Notes: generated by a model not told the origin, from the sequence alone. DNA of 64,000 bases from Pseudogemmobacter faecipullorum (GCF_020539525.1 NZ_JACDXX010000004.1:230903-294902); one strand, 5' to 3'; positions 17,308-26,310 are shown, numbered from the stretch's first letter. Program-made: numbers and translations.

Positions 17308-18678
17308 TCAGCCCGGGGCGGGCGGAAAGGCGATGCTGACGGTCAGGCCCTGATCCACCGCGGGCAGGGAAAGCCGCGCCCCATGGCGCAGCGCAATGGC
17401 CCGGACCAGGGCAAGCCCCAGGCCATGGCCGGGAATGCCGCGCGCCCGGTCGCGCCCGGCGCGGGTGAAGCGCTCGAAGATCTCTTCTCCCAGGCCTTCG
17501 GGCAGCCCCGGCCCGCTGTCTGCCAGCTGCAGCAGATAATGCGGCCCGCCGTGCAAATTGAGGCTGTGCAGGCTGAGGCTGAGCCGGTCTCCTGGGCGGC
17601 AATATTTGATTGCGTTATCAATAAGATTGGCCAGCATCTGCGCGATCAGTGTCCGGTCGCCCAGCACCTGCAGACCGGGGCTGATCCGGGCCTCGGGCAA
17701 CAGCCCCTTTTCCTCGGCCATGGGTTCATAAAGCTCCCAGATCTCGCCGGCGAGCTGCGAGAGATCGAGCGGGACCAGCCCGCCGCCCGAGCCCTGATCC
17801 GCCTCGGCGCGGCTGATATCGAGCAGGGCGTCAAACACCCGGATCGCATTGCGCATCTCGCCGCGCAGGGCGCTGATCTCTTCCTCCTGGCCCTCGATCC
17901 GGCCCAGCCGGGTGAGCATACGGTTCAGCGGCGTGCGCATTTCATGGGCGATGGTATCCGAGAGCCGGTGGGTGGCGCGGTTGAGATGGCCGATCCGGTC
18001 CAGCATGTGATGGACATGGCTTTCCAGCAGGCCAAATTCATCGGCACCGCGTGGCCCCGCGAGCCGCGCCTCCAGATCGCCCGCTGCCACCCGGTCGGCG
18101 AGATCATTCAGCCTTCCGATCCGCCGCATCACACTGCGCGCGGCCAGCCAGCCGACCAGGGCCCCGGCCAGCAGCAAAGCCACCATCAGGGCCAACATGA
18201 ACTGGCGCAGCACCTGCAATGTCGCCACGACCGGCTCCAGCGACCGGCCGGTGATCAGGCTGAAGCCGCCGGGCAGCTCGCGCGCCGCCAGCAGCCACGG
18301 CGTGCCGGAAAGTGTTACCTCGCTGAGCGGCCCGGGGCCAAAGCCCGGGACAGGGGGCAGATCGGGCAGGGGGGCGGCAGCCTGGCCTGCCAGAATTTCC
18401 CCCTGCCGGTCCTGCAGCAAAAACAGCTCGCCCGGCTGCGGGGCGGTGGTGCGCCAGGCAATGGCCTCGCGCAGAGCAATGATCCGGCGCTGTTCGTAAA
18501 GCGCGCCGAGGCTTTGCAGATCACTGAGCAGCAGGCCTTTCTGCGCCTCATAAAGCCGCGCTGCCACGAGGCGGTATTGCAGCCCCATCGCCACCAGAGC
18601 CAGCAAGGCCACGGCGAAAGCCATGACAGCGGCCAGCCGCCAGGTGGCTCTTGCGCGCAGCAAAGGGTCAGGGGCCAT
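17308..18678 (-). CDS. Sensor histidine kinase of the caspase cluster
   Basis: 456 aa from ATG 18678; a TTG at 18696 preceded by GAGAGG is an alternative start. Two membrane segments (about residues 13-33 and 155-175) enclose a periplasmic sensor loop of ~120 residues with no recognised fold. HAMP-like segment SVMRRIGRLNDLADRVAAGDL, then the phospho-acceptor His in SDTIAHEMRTPL, the N box ANLIDNAIKY, and G boxes DSGPGLP and GHGLGLALV. It overlaps the response regulator by 11 nt and lies upstream of the caspase-like gene in the same direction. Likely controls the phosphorylation of that regulator in response to an envelope signal. Confidence 0.93.
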   Translation of the reverse strand: MAPDPLLRARATWRLAAVMAFAVALLALVAMGLQYRLVAARLYEAQKGLLLSDLQSLGALYEQRRIIALREAIAWRTTAPQPGELFLLQDRQGEILAGQAAAPLPDLPPVPGFGPGPLSEVTLSGTPWLLAARELPGGFSLITGRSLEPVVATLQVLRQFMLALMVALLLAGALVGWLAARSVMRRIGRLNDLADRVAAGDLEARLAGPRGADEFGLLESHVHHMLDRIGHLNRATHRLSDTIAHEMRTPLNRMLTRLGRIEGQEEEISALRGEMRNAIRVFDALLDISRAEADQGSGGGLVPLDLSQLAGEIWELYEPMAEEKGLLPEARISPGLQVLGDRTLIAQMLANLIDNAIKYCRPGDRLSLSLHSLNLHGGPHYLLQLADSGPGLPEGLGEEIFERFTRAGRDRARGIPGHGLGLALVRAIALRHGARLSLPAVDQGLTVSIAFPPAPG

Positions 18679-19363
18679 CCGCAGCCAGCGGGGCAAAGAG
18701 ATAGCCCTCTCCCCGGGCGGTGCGGATCACCGCCGCCCCCGCCTCTTCCAGTTTGCGGCGCAACCGGCCGACATGGACATCGACCACATTGGTGCCCGGG
18801 TCGAAATGCAGGTTCCAGACATGTTCCAGCAGCTGCATCCGGGTGATCACCTGGCCTGCATTGCGAGCGAAATAGGTGATCAGCTCAAATTCGCGCGGGC
18901 TGAGCGCAACATGCTGACGTTTCACGTGAAGGGTGCGGGCTTTCAGCCGGATCTCGACCTCGCCAAAGGCCAGAAGATCATTGTCGAGCACCTGAATGGT
19001 GCCGCGCCGCAGCAGCGCGCGCAGCCGGGCGCGCAGCTCTTCCGGCTCAAAGGGTTTCGGCAGATAGTCATCTGCGCCTTTCTCCAGCCCCTCGACCCGT
19101 TCCGAGGCCCGTCCCAGCGCGGAAAGTACCAGGATCAGCGCCGTCGAGCCGGAACTGCGGATTGCCGGCAGGGCGTCGATCCCGTCGCCATCGGGCAGCA
19201 TCCGGTCGAGCACGATGACTTTGCACCGGCCGCGTGCCGCCTCCTCCAGCCCGAGGCTGAGCGTATGGCACCAGAGGGCATCGCAGCCGAGCGCCTCGAC
19301 CTCGGCAGTGACGGCGCGGGCGATCTCGGGGTCATCCTCAATGATCAGGATCTGGTCAGGCAT
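18668..19363 (-). CDS. OmpR/PhoB-type response regulator of the caspase cluster
   Basis: 231 aa. Receiver domain residues 1-115 with acidic pair Asp10/Asp11, phospho-acceptor Asp53 in VIVLDRMLP, and the conserved Lys in YLPKPF. C-terminal winged-helix domain with the LSPREFELITYFARNAGQVITRMQLLEHVW and VDVHVGRLRRKLE segments typical of the OmpR family. It starts 30 nt after the HtrA-like gene and overlaps the kinase gene. Candidate binding sites of the form TGAC-N7-GTCA lie upstream of the HtrA-like and caspase 1 genes. Confidence 0.94.
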   Translation of the reverse strand: MPDQILIIEDDPEIARAVTAEVEALGCDALWCHTLSLGLEEAARGRCKVIVLDRMLPDGDGIDALPAIRSSGSTALILVLSALGRASERVEGLEKGADDYLPKPFEPEELRARLRALLRRGTIQVLDNDLLAFGEVEIRLKARTLHVKRQHVALSPREFELITYFARNAGQVITRMQLLEHVWNLHFDPGTNVVDVHVGRLRRKLEEAGAAVIRTARGEGYLFAPLAADGP

Positions 19364-19393
19364 GGGTCTTTTCTCAGCTGCTCCGCGACAGGT

Positions 19394-20800
19394 TCAGAAT
19401 ACCACGACCGCCGGGTCAAGCACATTCGCGCCCCCCGCCGGGCGTGTTGCCCCGAGCGCGCCCCAGGGGTCAAGCCAGAGATGGCGGGTGCTGCCGTCCG
19501 GCGCCTCGACCAGCAGCAGCGTGGGTCCGGTGATCTCACAGGCCGCAAAGGCTGCGGCGCTGACCGGCTGACCATTCATCCTCAGGACCCGGTCACCGCG
19601 GCTGAGGCCGGCCAGCACCCCAGGCGAGTTTTCGGTCAGGGCACTGATCCTGCCGTTTTCGCCAAGGCTGATGCCGAGCGCGGCGGGGCGGTAGCTGCGG
19701 ATCTGCTCGGGCAAAGCGGCCTCGCCCGGGCCGTCGCGCAGCCGCAGCCCCAGCGCCCGGGGGCCGGGATCGCCGGCGCTGAAGCTCAGGGTGATATGCC
19801 GCTCTTCGCCCTGGCGCAGAATGGTGAGGCGGGCCTCTCCCGCCGCAAGCCATTCCTCGAGCGCGAAGACGAAACTGCCGGGATCGGGCAAAGGCTGGCC
19901 GGCCACGGCGAGGATCAGATCGCCCGCTTCCAATCCTGCGGCTGCGGCAAGCCCGCCGGGCCGGATATCATCAATCAGCAGCCCCTGGACTGAAAGCGAC
20001 AAGGCCTGAGCGGTTTTGCGGTCGAGCGGACGGGCGGTCATGCCAAGCTTGGGGAAGGGCAGTGCGGTTTCGAGGATCAGCCCCTCGACGATCCGGCTCA
20101 GATCCGGGGCGGCAATCGCATAGGCGATGCCGACAAACATCCGGCTGCCATCGGCGATCCGGCTGTTCATCCCGATAAGGCGCCCCTCGGCATCGACCAG
20201 CGGCCCGCCCGACGAGCCCGGATTCACCGCTGCATCATGCTGCACCAGACGCAGCGGCACCGCGGCATCGACCTGTCGGGCCTGGGCCGAGATCATGCCA
20301 AGCGTCAGGGTGAATTCAGCCCCGAGCGGCGCACCCAGGGCATAGACCGGGGTGCCCAGAACGGCAGGCAGCATGAGCGGCGTAAGGCCCGGGCGGGGCT
20401 GGCCATCGGTGCCGGGACCGACCGCGATCACCGCCACATCCCGCAGCCTGTCGATGGCGATCACCTCGCCGGTTTCCCGGCGGCCCAGCCGGTCGGTCAG
20501 CAGCACCTCTTCGGCCGTGCCGACCACATGGGCATTGGTCACGGCAATCCCGGAGCTGCTGCCCCAGAGGAAGGCCGAGCCGAGAAAGACCTCTGCGGCA
20601 TCGGTGCTGCGCAGCACCAGAACCGCATCCATCGCCGTCTCAAGCGCTCCGGCCCGCGCCTCTGGCGGGGGCTGATCAGAGATGCGGGCCAGAGCGGGGC
20701 AGAGCAGCGCGAGAGAGAAAAACGCAATGCAAATCAGCATGAAAAAGCACCGGAGGCCCTGCACCGGAAAAGTGGCACGGCGGATAATCTTCTGGATCAT
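19394..20800 (-). CDS. HtrA/DegP-like serine protease with two PDZ domains (S1C)
   Basis: 468 aa. An N-terminal hydrophobic segment (residues 19-38, ending CPALA) is a signal peptide or anchor. Protease domain with His91 (TNAHVVG), Asp121 (LRDVAVIAV) and Ser197 (NPGSSGGPL). A first PDZ domain follows around residues 250-330 (GLLIDDIRPGGLAAAAGLEAGDLILAVAG) and a second, more divergent one around 360-450 (ALTENSPGVLAGLSRGDRVLRMNG). The ATG at 20800 is chosen because it precedes the hydrophobic segment. First gene of the minus-strand run HtrA, regulator, kinase, caspase, trypsin. Probably a periplasmic quality-control protease or chaperone. Confidence 0.9.
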   Translation of the reverse strand: MIQKIIRRATFPVQGLRCFFMLICIAFFSLALLCPALARISDQPPPEARAGALETAMDAVLVLRSTDAAEVFLGSAFLWGSSSGIAVTNAHVVGTAEEVLLTDRLGRRETGEVIAIDRLRDVAVIAVGPGTDGQPRPGLTPLMLPAVLGTPVYALGAPLGAEFTLTLGMISAQARQVDAAVPLRLVQHDAAVNPGSSGGPLVDAEGRLIGMNSRIADGSRMFVGIAYAIAAPDLSRIVEGLILETALPFPKLGMTARPLDRKTAQALSLSVQGLLIDDIRPGGLAAAAGLEAGDLILAVAGQPLPDPGSFVFALEEWLAAGEARLTILRQGEERHITLSFSAGDPGPRALGLRLRDGPGEAALPEQIRSYRPAALGISLGENGRISALTENSPGVLAGLSRGDRVLRMNGQPVSAAAFAACEITGPTLLLVEAPDGSTRHLWLDPWGALGATRPAGGANVLDPAVVVF

Positions 20801-20864
20801 TCTTATGGTTCCTCGGCTTGCTGCCCGGGGTCGGACCCTAGTCACGTGCCGGACCAGGGTCACA

Positions 20865-20879
20865 TGACAAAGCCTGTCA
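20865..20879. promoter_or_regulatory. Candidate response-regulator site between HtrA-like gene and protein C
   Basis: TGACAAAGCCTGTCA is a perfect 4-bp-arm dyad with the same 7-bp spacing as the site upstream of caspase 1. GTCAC occurs three times nearby at 20841, 20859 and 20876, about 17-18 bp apart. The region serves two divergent transcripts. Confidence 0.45.
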
Positions 20880-20996
20880 CCTGGAATTTCCACGTTTACA
20901 GCGGCCCGGTCGCGCCCCATCCTGCAACCCGGTCCCGGCCTGCCGGGCCTGCGTGATTTCGGCTTTGCCGCCAGCGCCCATGGAGGGGCATTGTCC

Positions 20997-21629
20997 ATGA
21001 TCAGATCCCTGCCCGCTGCTTTGCTGCTGACGCTGCCGCTGACCGGCGTGGCTCGACCGGCAGGGGCCGAGGGTCTGACCCCTTTGCGCCAGGCCGCGCT
21101 TTCGGCCGAGCTTTACAGCCTTGGACTGGCGCAGGGGGATGCTTTGCTGATCCTGACGGCGGCGCAGATGCGCAAGAATCTCGATCTGCAGCCGGTAAAT
21201 GCGGCTGATGCGGCGGCTGATGCGGCTTTTGGCCTGCAGAAATGGGAGGCGATGATTTCCCGGGCGCTGGATCTGCTGCCGGAGCAGGATCCTTTGCGCG
21301 ACCTGGCCGGGGATATTGTCGGGCAGAGCTATAAGGGGGTGATTTCCGGCCCGGTTTACCGCATCGAAACCCTGTCGTCCGGGGCGGAGGCCCGGCATGG
21401 CGATCTGAGCTTCCGGGGCGGCGAATATGCCGAGGTCTATGCCGAAAGTGATCCGGGCACCGATCTGAACCTGGCGGTTTTTGACGAGGCCGGGCTGCAG
21501 GTCTGCTCGGATACCGATCCCTCGCATGTGGCCTATTGCGGCTGGACCCCGGTGCAGGATGGCAGCTTTACCCTTGTGCTGAGCACCGGGACGGGCGGCG
21601 AAACCCATTATGTCCTGATGACGAACTGA
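20997..21629 (+). CDS. Secreted protein C of the caspase cluster, PPC-like C-terminus
   Basis: 210 aa. The ATG is 8 nt after GGAGGGG. Signal peptide residues 1-24 (ARPAGAEG). Helical block ELYSLGLAQGDALLILTAAQM, then a beta-rich domain with GGEYAEVYAESDPGTDLNLAVFDEAG, the pair VCSDTDPSHVAYC, and the terminal YVLMTN. The DTDLNL-x-x-D-x-x-G pattern and following CSDTDP resemble PPC-type sandwiches associated with secreted peptidases and caspases; this is judged by eye. It is followed after 8 nt by caspase 2, so the two form an operon. The best-conserved of the three paralogues. Confidence 0.85.
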   Translation: MIRSLPAALLLTLPLTGVARPAGAEGLTPLRQAALSAELYSLGLAQGDALLILTAAQMRKNLDLQPVNAADAAADAAFGLQKWEAMISRALDLLPEQDPLRDLAGDIVGQSYKGVISGPVYRIETLSSGAEARHGDLSFRGGEYAEVYAESDPGTDLNLAVFDEAGLQVCSDTDPSHVAYCGWTPVQDGSFTLVLSTGTGGETHYVLMTN

Positions 21630-21637
21630 GGCCGGAG

Positions 21638-23800
21638 ATGCGTGTTTCTGATCGCCCGATCCTGCGGCCCCTGCGTCGGCTGCTGCTGGGGCTGGGCCTC
21701 AGTCTTCTGGCGCTGCCGGGACTGGCGCGCGAAAATTTCGCTTTGCTGATCGGGGCTTCAGACTATCAGAATCTCGATAAACGCTGGTCGCTGAAGGGGC
21801 CGCGCAATGATATGGATCTGGTTTCGGTCTGGCTGACCGGCCAGTCGCCGGTGCCCTTCAGCCCCGAAAATGTCACCGTGCTGACCGATGGCCGCGAAGG
21901 CGATATTCCGGCGACGCTTGGCAATATCCGCCAGGCTTTCGCCGATCTCACCGCGCGGCTTGCGCCCGGGGATTTCGTTTACCTGCATCTGTCGGGCCAT
22001 GGCACCCGTGCCCCGGCGCTCGATCCCGCCAGCGAGCCGGACGGGCTGGATGAGCTGTTCCTGCCCGTCGATATCGGCCCTTGGAGCAATCAGACCGGCG
22101 CGGTTGAAAATGCCCTGGTGGATGATGAGATTGCGCTGCTGCTTGACGGGCTGCGTAATAGAGGCGCCGATGTCTGGATCGTGTTTGACGCCTGTCATTC
22201 CGGCACCGCCACCCGGGCGCTGGAGACCGGCGATGAGGTGGTAATGCGCCAGCTCGACCCGGAGGCCTTGGGGATTACCGGGGAGATGCTGGCCGAAGCC
22301 GAAGCGGGGGCAGAGGCGGTCAGCCGCAGCCTGGCAGCAGAACCGGCTGAGGCACTGCTGCCTGATGCCGGGCCCTCTTTTCTGCCCAGAACGGCGGCCA
22401 GGCCGGAACCGGGGGTGACGCCGGGCAGCCTTGTTGCTTTTTACGCGGCGCAATCGACCGAACTGACCCCCGAGATGCGCCTGCCGCGCGGGGCCCCGGA
22501 CCGTAAATCGCAGGGGGTTTTCACCTATACTTTGTTTGAGGTCCTGTCTGAATATCCCTCGGCCAGCTATGGCCAGGTCGCCCAGGAGGTTTTGCGCAAA
22601 TATGCCACGCGCAATGCCGCGAAATCGACGCCGCTGTTTGAGGGCGATCTCGACCGGGTGGTGTTTGGCGGCGCACCGGGGGGGCGTATCGCGCAATGGC
22701 CGGGCAGGCAGAGTGATGGCGGCTTTACCCTCGCGGCAGGCGCGCTGCAGGGGCTGGGGCCGGGGGCCGAGCTGGCGGTGCTGGCGCGTGCCGCTGACGC
22801 GCCGGATCAGGCGCTTGGCTTTGTGCGTGTGACCGAAGCAGAGGTTTTCACCGCCCGGGCCGAAGCGATTGAGAAAGACGGGCTGACCCTGCCCGAAGAC
22901 CTGCCAGAGGGGTTCTATTTGCGCCGGGTCGATGTGGCGCTGGATTTCGCGCTGAGCATCGCCTTGCCGCCGCCCGGCACTGCGGCGGCCGATGCGCTTT
23001 ACGCCGCGCTGCCCGAGGTGAAAGCGGCGGCAGGATCGCGGCTCAGTTTTGTTGAGCCGGGCGAGCTGGCCGATCTGGCGCTGGCGGTGCTGCCGGAAAG
23101 CGGCGCGCCCGAGGCGATCTGGATCCTGCCGGGTACCGGCTTTGCCGACCCCGTCGGGCCGCAGCCGAAGGTTGAGGCGGTGGCTCTGAGCGCCGCCGGT
23201 CTGGCCGATGAGCTGGCGACGAAGCTGGGGGCAATGGCAAAGGCGATCAACCTGATGAAGCTCGGCGCCGCCCTTGGCCCAGTTGCGCTGGATGTCGATG
23301 TGACGCTGCGCACCCGCAATGCCGGGGCGCCCGAGCTGCGCGGCCTTGAGCTGACGCCGGTGCCGACCCTTGTCACCGCCGATGAGGTTCATGTGCTGGC
23401 CCGCAATCATATGCAGATCCCGGTGGATGTGAACGTGCTCTATATCGGCGCGGATTACTCGATCGGGCATTTCTATTCGGGCCGTCTGCACCCGGGCGAG
23501 GAGCTGAAAAAGGGCCTTTTCGCCATCGGGGGCGAGACCATGGGGGCCGAGCGGATGCTGGTGGTGATGAATCCGGCCAGCCCGCACAGCCAGGTCGAGG
23601 ATCTGAGCTATCTCGCCCAGGAGGCGGTGCGCAGCCTTGGCACTGCTGGCCTTACTTCGCTGAACGCAGCGCTGTTTGAGGCCGGGTTCGGCGGGGAAAC
23701 CCGTGGCGCGATTGCCCTGAGCAGCGAGGAAGACACTACAGGCGGCGGGCCGGGGCCGGGGATCTTACAGGTCGAGCTGCGGACAAGGGCGGCGGACTGA
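21638..23800 (+). CDS. Secreted caspase-like protease 2 (peptidase C14) with DUF4384-like C-terminal region
   Basis: 720 aa from ATG 21638 with a GGAG ribosome-binding site. Signal peptide to about residue 30 (ALPGLAR). Caspase-type domain: FALLIGASDY, catalytic His121 (HLSGHGTRAP), Cys186 (VFDACHSGTATR); Asp184 again predicts basic P1 preference. The segment GAVENALVDDEI matches GRVENAFIDDEL in caspase 1, so the two are paralogues with diverged middles. Near the C-terminus, PVDVNVLYIGADYSIGHFYSGRLHPGEELKKGLF parallels the DUF4384-like part of caspase 1. Co-transcribed with protein C and divergent from the HtrA-like operon. Confidence 0.9.
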   Translation: MRVSDRPILRPLRRLLLGLGLSLLALPGLARENFALLIGASDYQNLDKRWSLKGPRNDMDLVSVWLTGQSPVPFSPENVTVLTDGREGDIPATLGNIRQAFADLTARLAPGDFVYLHLSGHGTRAPALDPASEPDGLDELFLPVDIGPWSNQTGAVENALVDDEIALLLDGLRNRGADVWIVFDACHSGTATRALETGDEVVMRQLDPEALGITGEMLAEAEAGAEAVSRSLAAEPAEALLPDAGPSFLPRTAARPEPGVTPGSLVAFYAAQSTELTPEMRLPRGAPDRKSQGVFTYTLFEVLSEYPSASYGQVAQEVLRKYATRNAAKSTPLFEGDLDRVVFGGAPGGRIAQWPGRQSDGGFTLAAGALQGLGPGAELAVLARAADAPDQALGFVRVTEAEVFTARAEAIEKDGLTLPEDLPEGFYLRRVDVALDFALSIALPPPGTAAADALYAALPEVKAAAGSRLSFVEPGELADLALAVLPESGAPEAIWILPGTGFADPVGPQPKVEAVALSAAGLADELATKLGAMAKAINLMKLGAALGPVALDVDVTLRTRNAGAPELRGLELTPVPTLVTADEVHVLARNHMQIPVDVNVLYIGADYSIGHFYSGRLHPGEELKKGLFAIGGETMGAERMLVVMNPASPHSQVEDLSYLAQEAVRSLGTAGLTSLNAALFEAGFGGETRGAIALSSEEDTTGGGPGPGILQVELRTRAAD

Positions 23801-23881
23801 TCCGGGGCGCCGGGGCTTTTCGCAGCCGCAGCGGGGTGGTAGCCCCGGGGCCTGAAAGACGCGCTCTGAGAGGGTTTCACT

Positions 23882-25036
23882 ATGGAACAGATGGAGGCCC
23901 TGGTGATCGGTGCCGGTCCTGCCGGGCTGATGGCCGCCGAGGCGCTGGCCGAGGCCGGGCACCCGGTCATGGTCTGTGAGGCCAAGCCCAGCCCGGCGCG
24001 CAAGTTTCTGATGGCGGGAAAGTCGGGGCTGAACCTGACCAAAGATGAGCCGCCAGCGCTCTTTGCCAGCCGCTATGACAGCGCCTGGCTTGCCCCGGCG
24101 CTGGCTGATTTCGGGCCGGAGGCGGTGAAGGCCTGGGCGGAAGCGCTTGGCCAGGAGGTGTTCACCGGCTCATCGGGCCGGGTGTTTCCGAAAGCGATGA
24201 AGGGCTCTCCGCTGCTGCGGGCCTGGCTGGCCCGTCTGGCGGCCTCGGGGGTGGAATTGCGCAACCGCTGGCGCTGGCAGGGTTTCGCGGGCGAGGCCTT
24301 TCGCTTTGACACGCCCGGGGGCGAGCGGCTGATCACGCCGCGGGTGGTGGTGCTGGCTTTGGGGGGCGCGAGCTGGTCGCGGCTCGGCTCGGAGGGGGTA
24401 TGGCGGCCATGGCTGGCAGAGAAAGGCGTGGAGATTGCGCCCTGGAAACCGGCGAATATGGGCTTTGAGGTGGCCTGGTCGGCCCATATGGCAAAGCATT
24501 TCGGCCAGCCGGTGAAGGGCGTGGCTTTGCAGGCAGGTGACAGCCGCGAGCGCGGGGAATTCGTGATCTCGGCGCGCGGAATTGAGGGCGGCGGCATTTA
24601 TGCCGTCAGCCGGGCGATGCGCGAGGGGGCTGAGCTCTGGCTTGATCTGTTGCCCGATCTGAGCGCGGCAGAGATTGCCGCCCGCCTTTCCAGGATGAAA
24701 CCCGGTGAAAGCACCGCCAACCGGCTGCGCAAGCTGGGCCTGTCACCGGCGGCGATTGCGCTGGTGATGGAATGGGGCCGGGCGGATCCTTTCAGGGCGC
24801 TGAAAGCGCTGCAGGTGCAGCATCACGGGCCGCGCCCGCTCGATGAGGCAATCTCGGTGGCGGGCGGGATCAGCCGCGAGAGCCTGAGCGATCGCTTTGA
24901 GCTGAAAGCCTTGCCCGGGGTTTTTGCCTGTGGCGAGATGCTCGACTGGGAGGCGCCGACCGGGGGCTATCTGCTGACCGGCTGTTTCGCCACCGGGCTT
25001 GTCGCAGGCCGGGCAGCGGCAGCGCGGCTGGGCTGA
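23882..25036 (+). CDS. FAD-dependent flavoprotein, PP_4765/TIGR03862 type (HI0933/BaiN relative)
   Basis: 384 aa. Dinucleotide-binding motif [19 protein letters not shown] at the N-terminus, then KFLMAGKSGLNLTKDEP, the family equivalent of the HI0933 'GGGRCN' loop, in the SGLN form seen in the PP_4765 subgroup. VVLALGGASWSRLGSEG and the C-terminal EMLDWEAPTGGYLLTGCFATG complete the FAD site. The physiological substrate of this subgroup is unknown. It starts 81 nt after caspase 2 on the same strand but probably is not functionally linked to it. Confidence 0.88.
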   Translation: MEQMEALVIGAGPAGLMAAEALAEAGHPVMVCEAKPSPARKFLMAGKSGLNLTKDEPPALFASRYDSAWLAPALADFGPEAVKAWAEALGQEVFTGSSGRVFPKAMKGSPLLRAWLARLAASGVELRNRWRWQGFAGEAFRFDTPGGERLITPRVVVLALGGASWSRLGSEGVWRPWLAEKGVEIAPWKPANMGFEVAWSAHMAKHFGQPVKGVALQAGDSRERGEFVISARGIEGGGIYAVSRAMREGAELWLDLLPDLSAAEIAARLSRMKPGESTANRLRKLGLSPAAIALVMEWGRADPFRALKALQVQHHGPRPLDEAISVAGGISRESLSDRFELKALPGVFACGEMLDWEAPTGGYLLTGCFATGLVAGRAAAARLG

Positions 25037-25058
25037 GGCTGCGGCGGGGGAGGCTGCG

Positions 25059-25106
25059 GCGGGGGTTTTGTACCCCCGCAGGATATTTTCCGGACAGATG
25101 AACAGG
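25059..25106. repeat. Terminator hairpin plus intergenic repeat, copy 2
   Basis: GCGGGGG/CCCCCGC hairpin (25059-25079) after the flavoprotein stop, followed by GGATATTTTCCGGACAGATGAA, the reverse complement of the half-repeat at 1121-1143. The same hairpin-plus-repeat pairing is seen at the two other copies. Confidence 0.65.
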
Positions 25107-25112
25107 GCTAAG

Positions 25113-25142
25113 AAAAAGCCCGCCCGGTTGAGGGGGCGGGCT
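25113..25142 (-). terminator. Intrinsic terminator of pheS
   Basis: On the minus strand AGCCCGCCC and GGGCGGGCT form a 9-bp stem, followed by TTTTTCTT, a few bases after the pheS stop. Confidence 0.85.
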
Positions 25143-25147
25143 GATGT

Positions 25148-26227
25148 TCAGCGCGACAGGCCGCCCGGCAGATCGGGCATATCGAGCGCGGCAAATCCGT
25201 AATGGCGCAGCCAGCGCAGATCGCTCTCAAAGAAGGCGCGCAGATCGGGGATGCCGTATTTCAGCATCGCAATCCGGTCGATCCCCATGCCGAAGGCAAA
25301 GCCCTGATAGATCTCGGGATCAATGCCGCCTGCGGCCAGAACCTTCGGCTGCATCATGCCCGAGCCGAGGATCTCCATCCATTTATCGCCTTCACCGATC
25401 TTCAGCTGGCCACCCAGGTTGGAATAGCGGATATCGACCTCAGCCGAAGGCTCGGTGAAGGGGAAATGGCTGGCGCGGAAGCGCAGCTCGACCTTATCCA
25501 CCTCAAAGAACGAGCGGCAGAATTCCTCGAGCACCCATTTCAGATTGGCCATCGAGATGTTTTTGTCGATGGCCATGCCTTCGACCTGGTGGAACATCGG
25601 CGTATGGGTCTGGTCCATATCCATGCGGTAGACCCGGCCCGGGGCGATGACGCGGATCGGCGCGCCCTGGTCGAGCATGGCGCGGATCTGCACCGGCGAG
25701 GTATGGGTGCGCAGCACATGCGGCGGGCGGGCATCGCCCTCGGCACGATGCATGAAGAAAGTATCATGCTCCTGGCGGGCCGGATGTTCGGGCGGAATGT
25801 TCAGCGCGTCGAAATTATACCAGTCGCTTTCAACCTGCGGCCCTTCGGCCACGGCAAAGCCCATATCGGCGAAAATCGCAGTCAGCTCGGCCTGGACCTG
25901 GCTGATCGGATGGATCGTGCCCTGGGGGCGGGGCCGCCCCGGCAGGGTGACATCGAGCCATTCCGATTTCAGCCGCGCATCCAGCGCCGCATCGGCCAGC
26001 GAGACCTTGCGGGCCCGCAAGGCCGTATCGATCTCAGATTTCAGCTCATTGAGATGGGCCCCGGCGGCTTTGCGCTCCTCCGGGTCCATCTTGCCAAGGC
26101 CCGCCATCATCGCGGAAATTTCGCCCTTCTTGCCCAGGGCGGCAAGGCGCACCTCTTCGAGGGCGGCTTCGTCAGCGGCACCGGCAACGGCCCCGATATA
26201 TTTGCCACGGATTTCGGTCAGATCCAT
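25148..26227 (-). CDS. pheS: Phenylalanine-tRNA ligase alpha subunit
   Basis: 359 aa, the usual length. Charges tRNA-Phe as an alpha2-beta2 enzyme with PheT. N-terminal coiled-coil part to about residue 90, then the class II catalytic core with motif 2 region ([30 protein letters not shown]) and motif 3 region ([18 protein letters not shown]). PheT is not in the expected downstream position; the gene ends at a terminator facing a convergent gene. Confidence 0.97.
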   Translation of the reverse strand: MDLTEIRGKYIGAVAGAADEAALEEVRLAALGKKGEISAMMAGLGKMDPEERKAAGAHLNELKSEIDTALRARKVSLADAALDARLKSEWLDVTLPGRPRPQGTIHPISQVQAELTAIFADMGFAVAEGPQVESDWYNFDALNIPPEHPARQEHDTFFMHRAEGDARPPHVLRTHTSPVQIRAMLDQGAPIRVIAPGRVYRMDMDQTHTPMFHQVEGMAIDKNISMANLKWVLEEFCRSFFEVDKVELRFRASHFPFTEPSAEVDIRYSNLGGQLKIGEGDKWMEILGSGMMQPKVLAAGGIDPEIYQGFAFGMGIDRIAMLKYGIPDLRAFFESDLRWLRHYGFAALDMPDLPGGLSR

Positions 26228-26310
26228 CGGAGCCCCCGGAAGAAGAAATTCGGTTTCCGACTAGCCTTGCCGGGGCCGGATTACAAGGGGAGAGGGGGGC
26301 GGGGCCTGGC

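Noticed and set aside
17213..17602. Upstream extension of caspase 1 by 130 residues
   Set aside because: The extension is Arg/Pro/Ala-rich, overlaps the kinase gene in another frame and would bury the signal peptide.
12535..23800. Caspase cluster as a CRISPR-guided or gasdermin-type defence system
   Set aside because: No CRISPR array, Cas gene, TPR-CHAT protein, gasdermin or STAND ATPase is present in the window, and the caspases carry signal peptides, which places them outside the cytoplasm.
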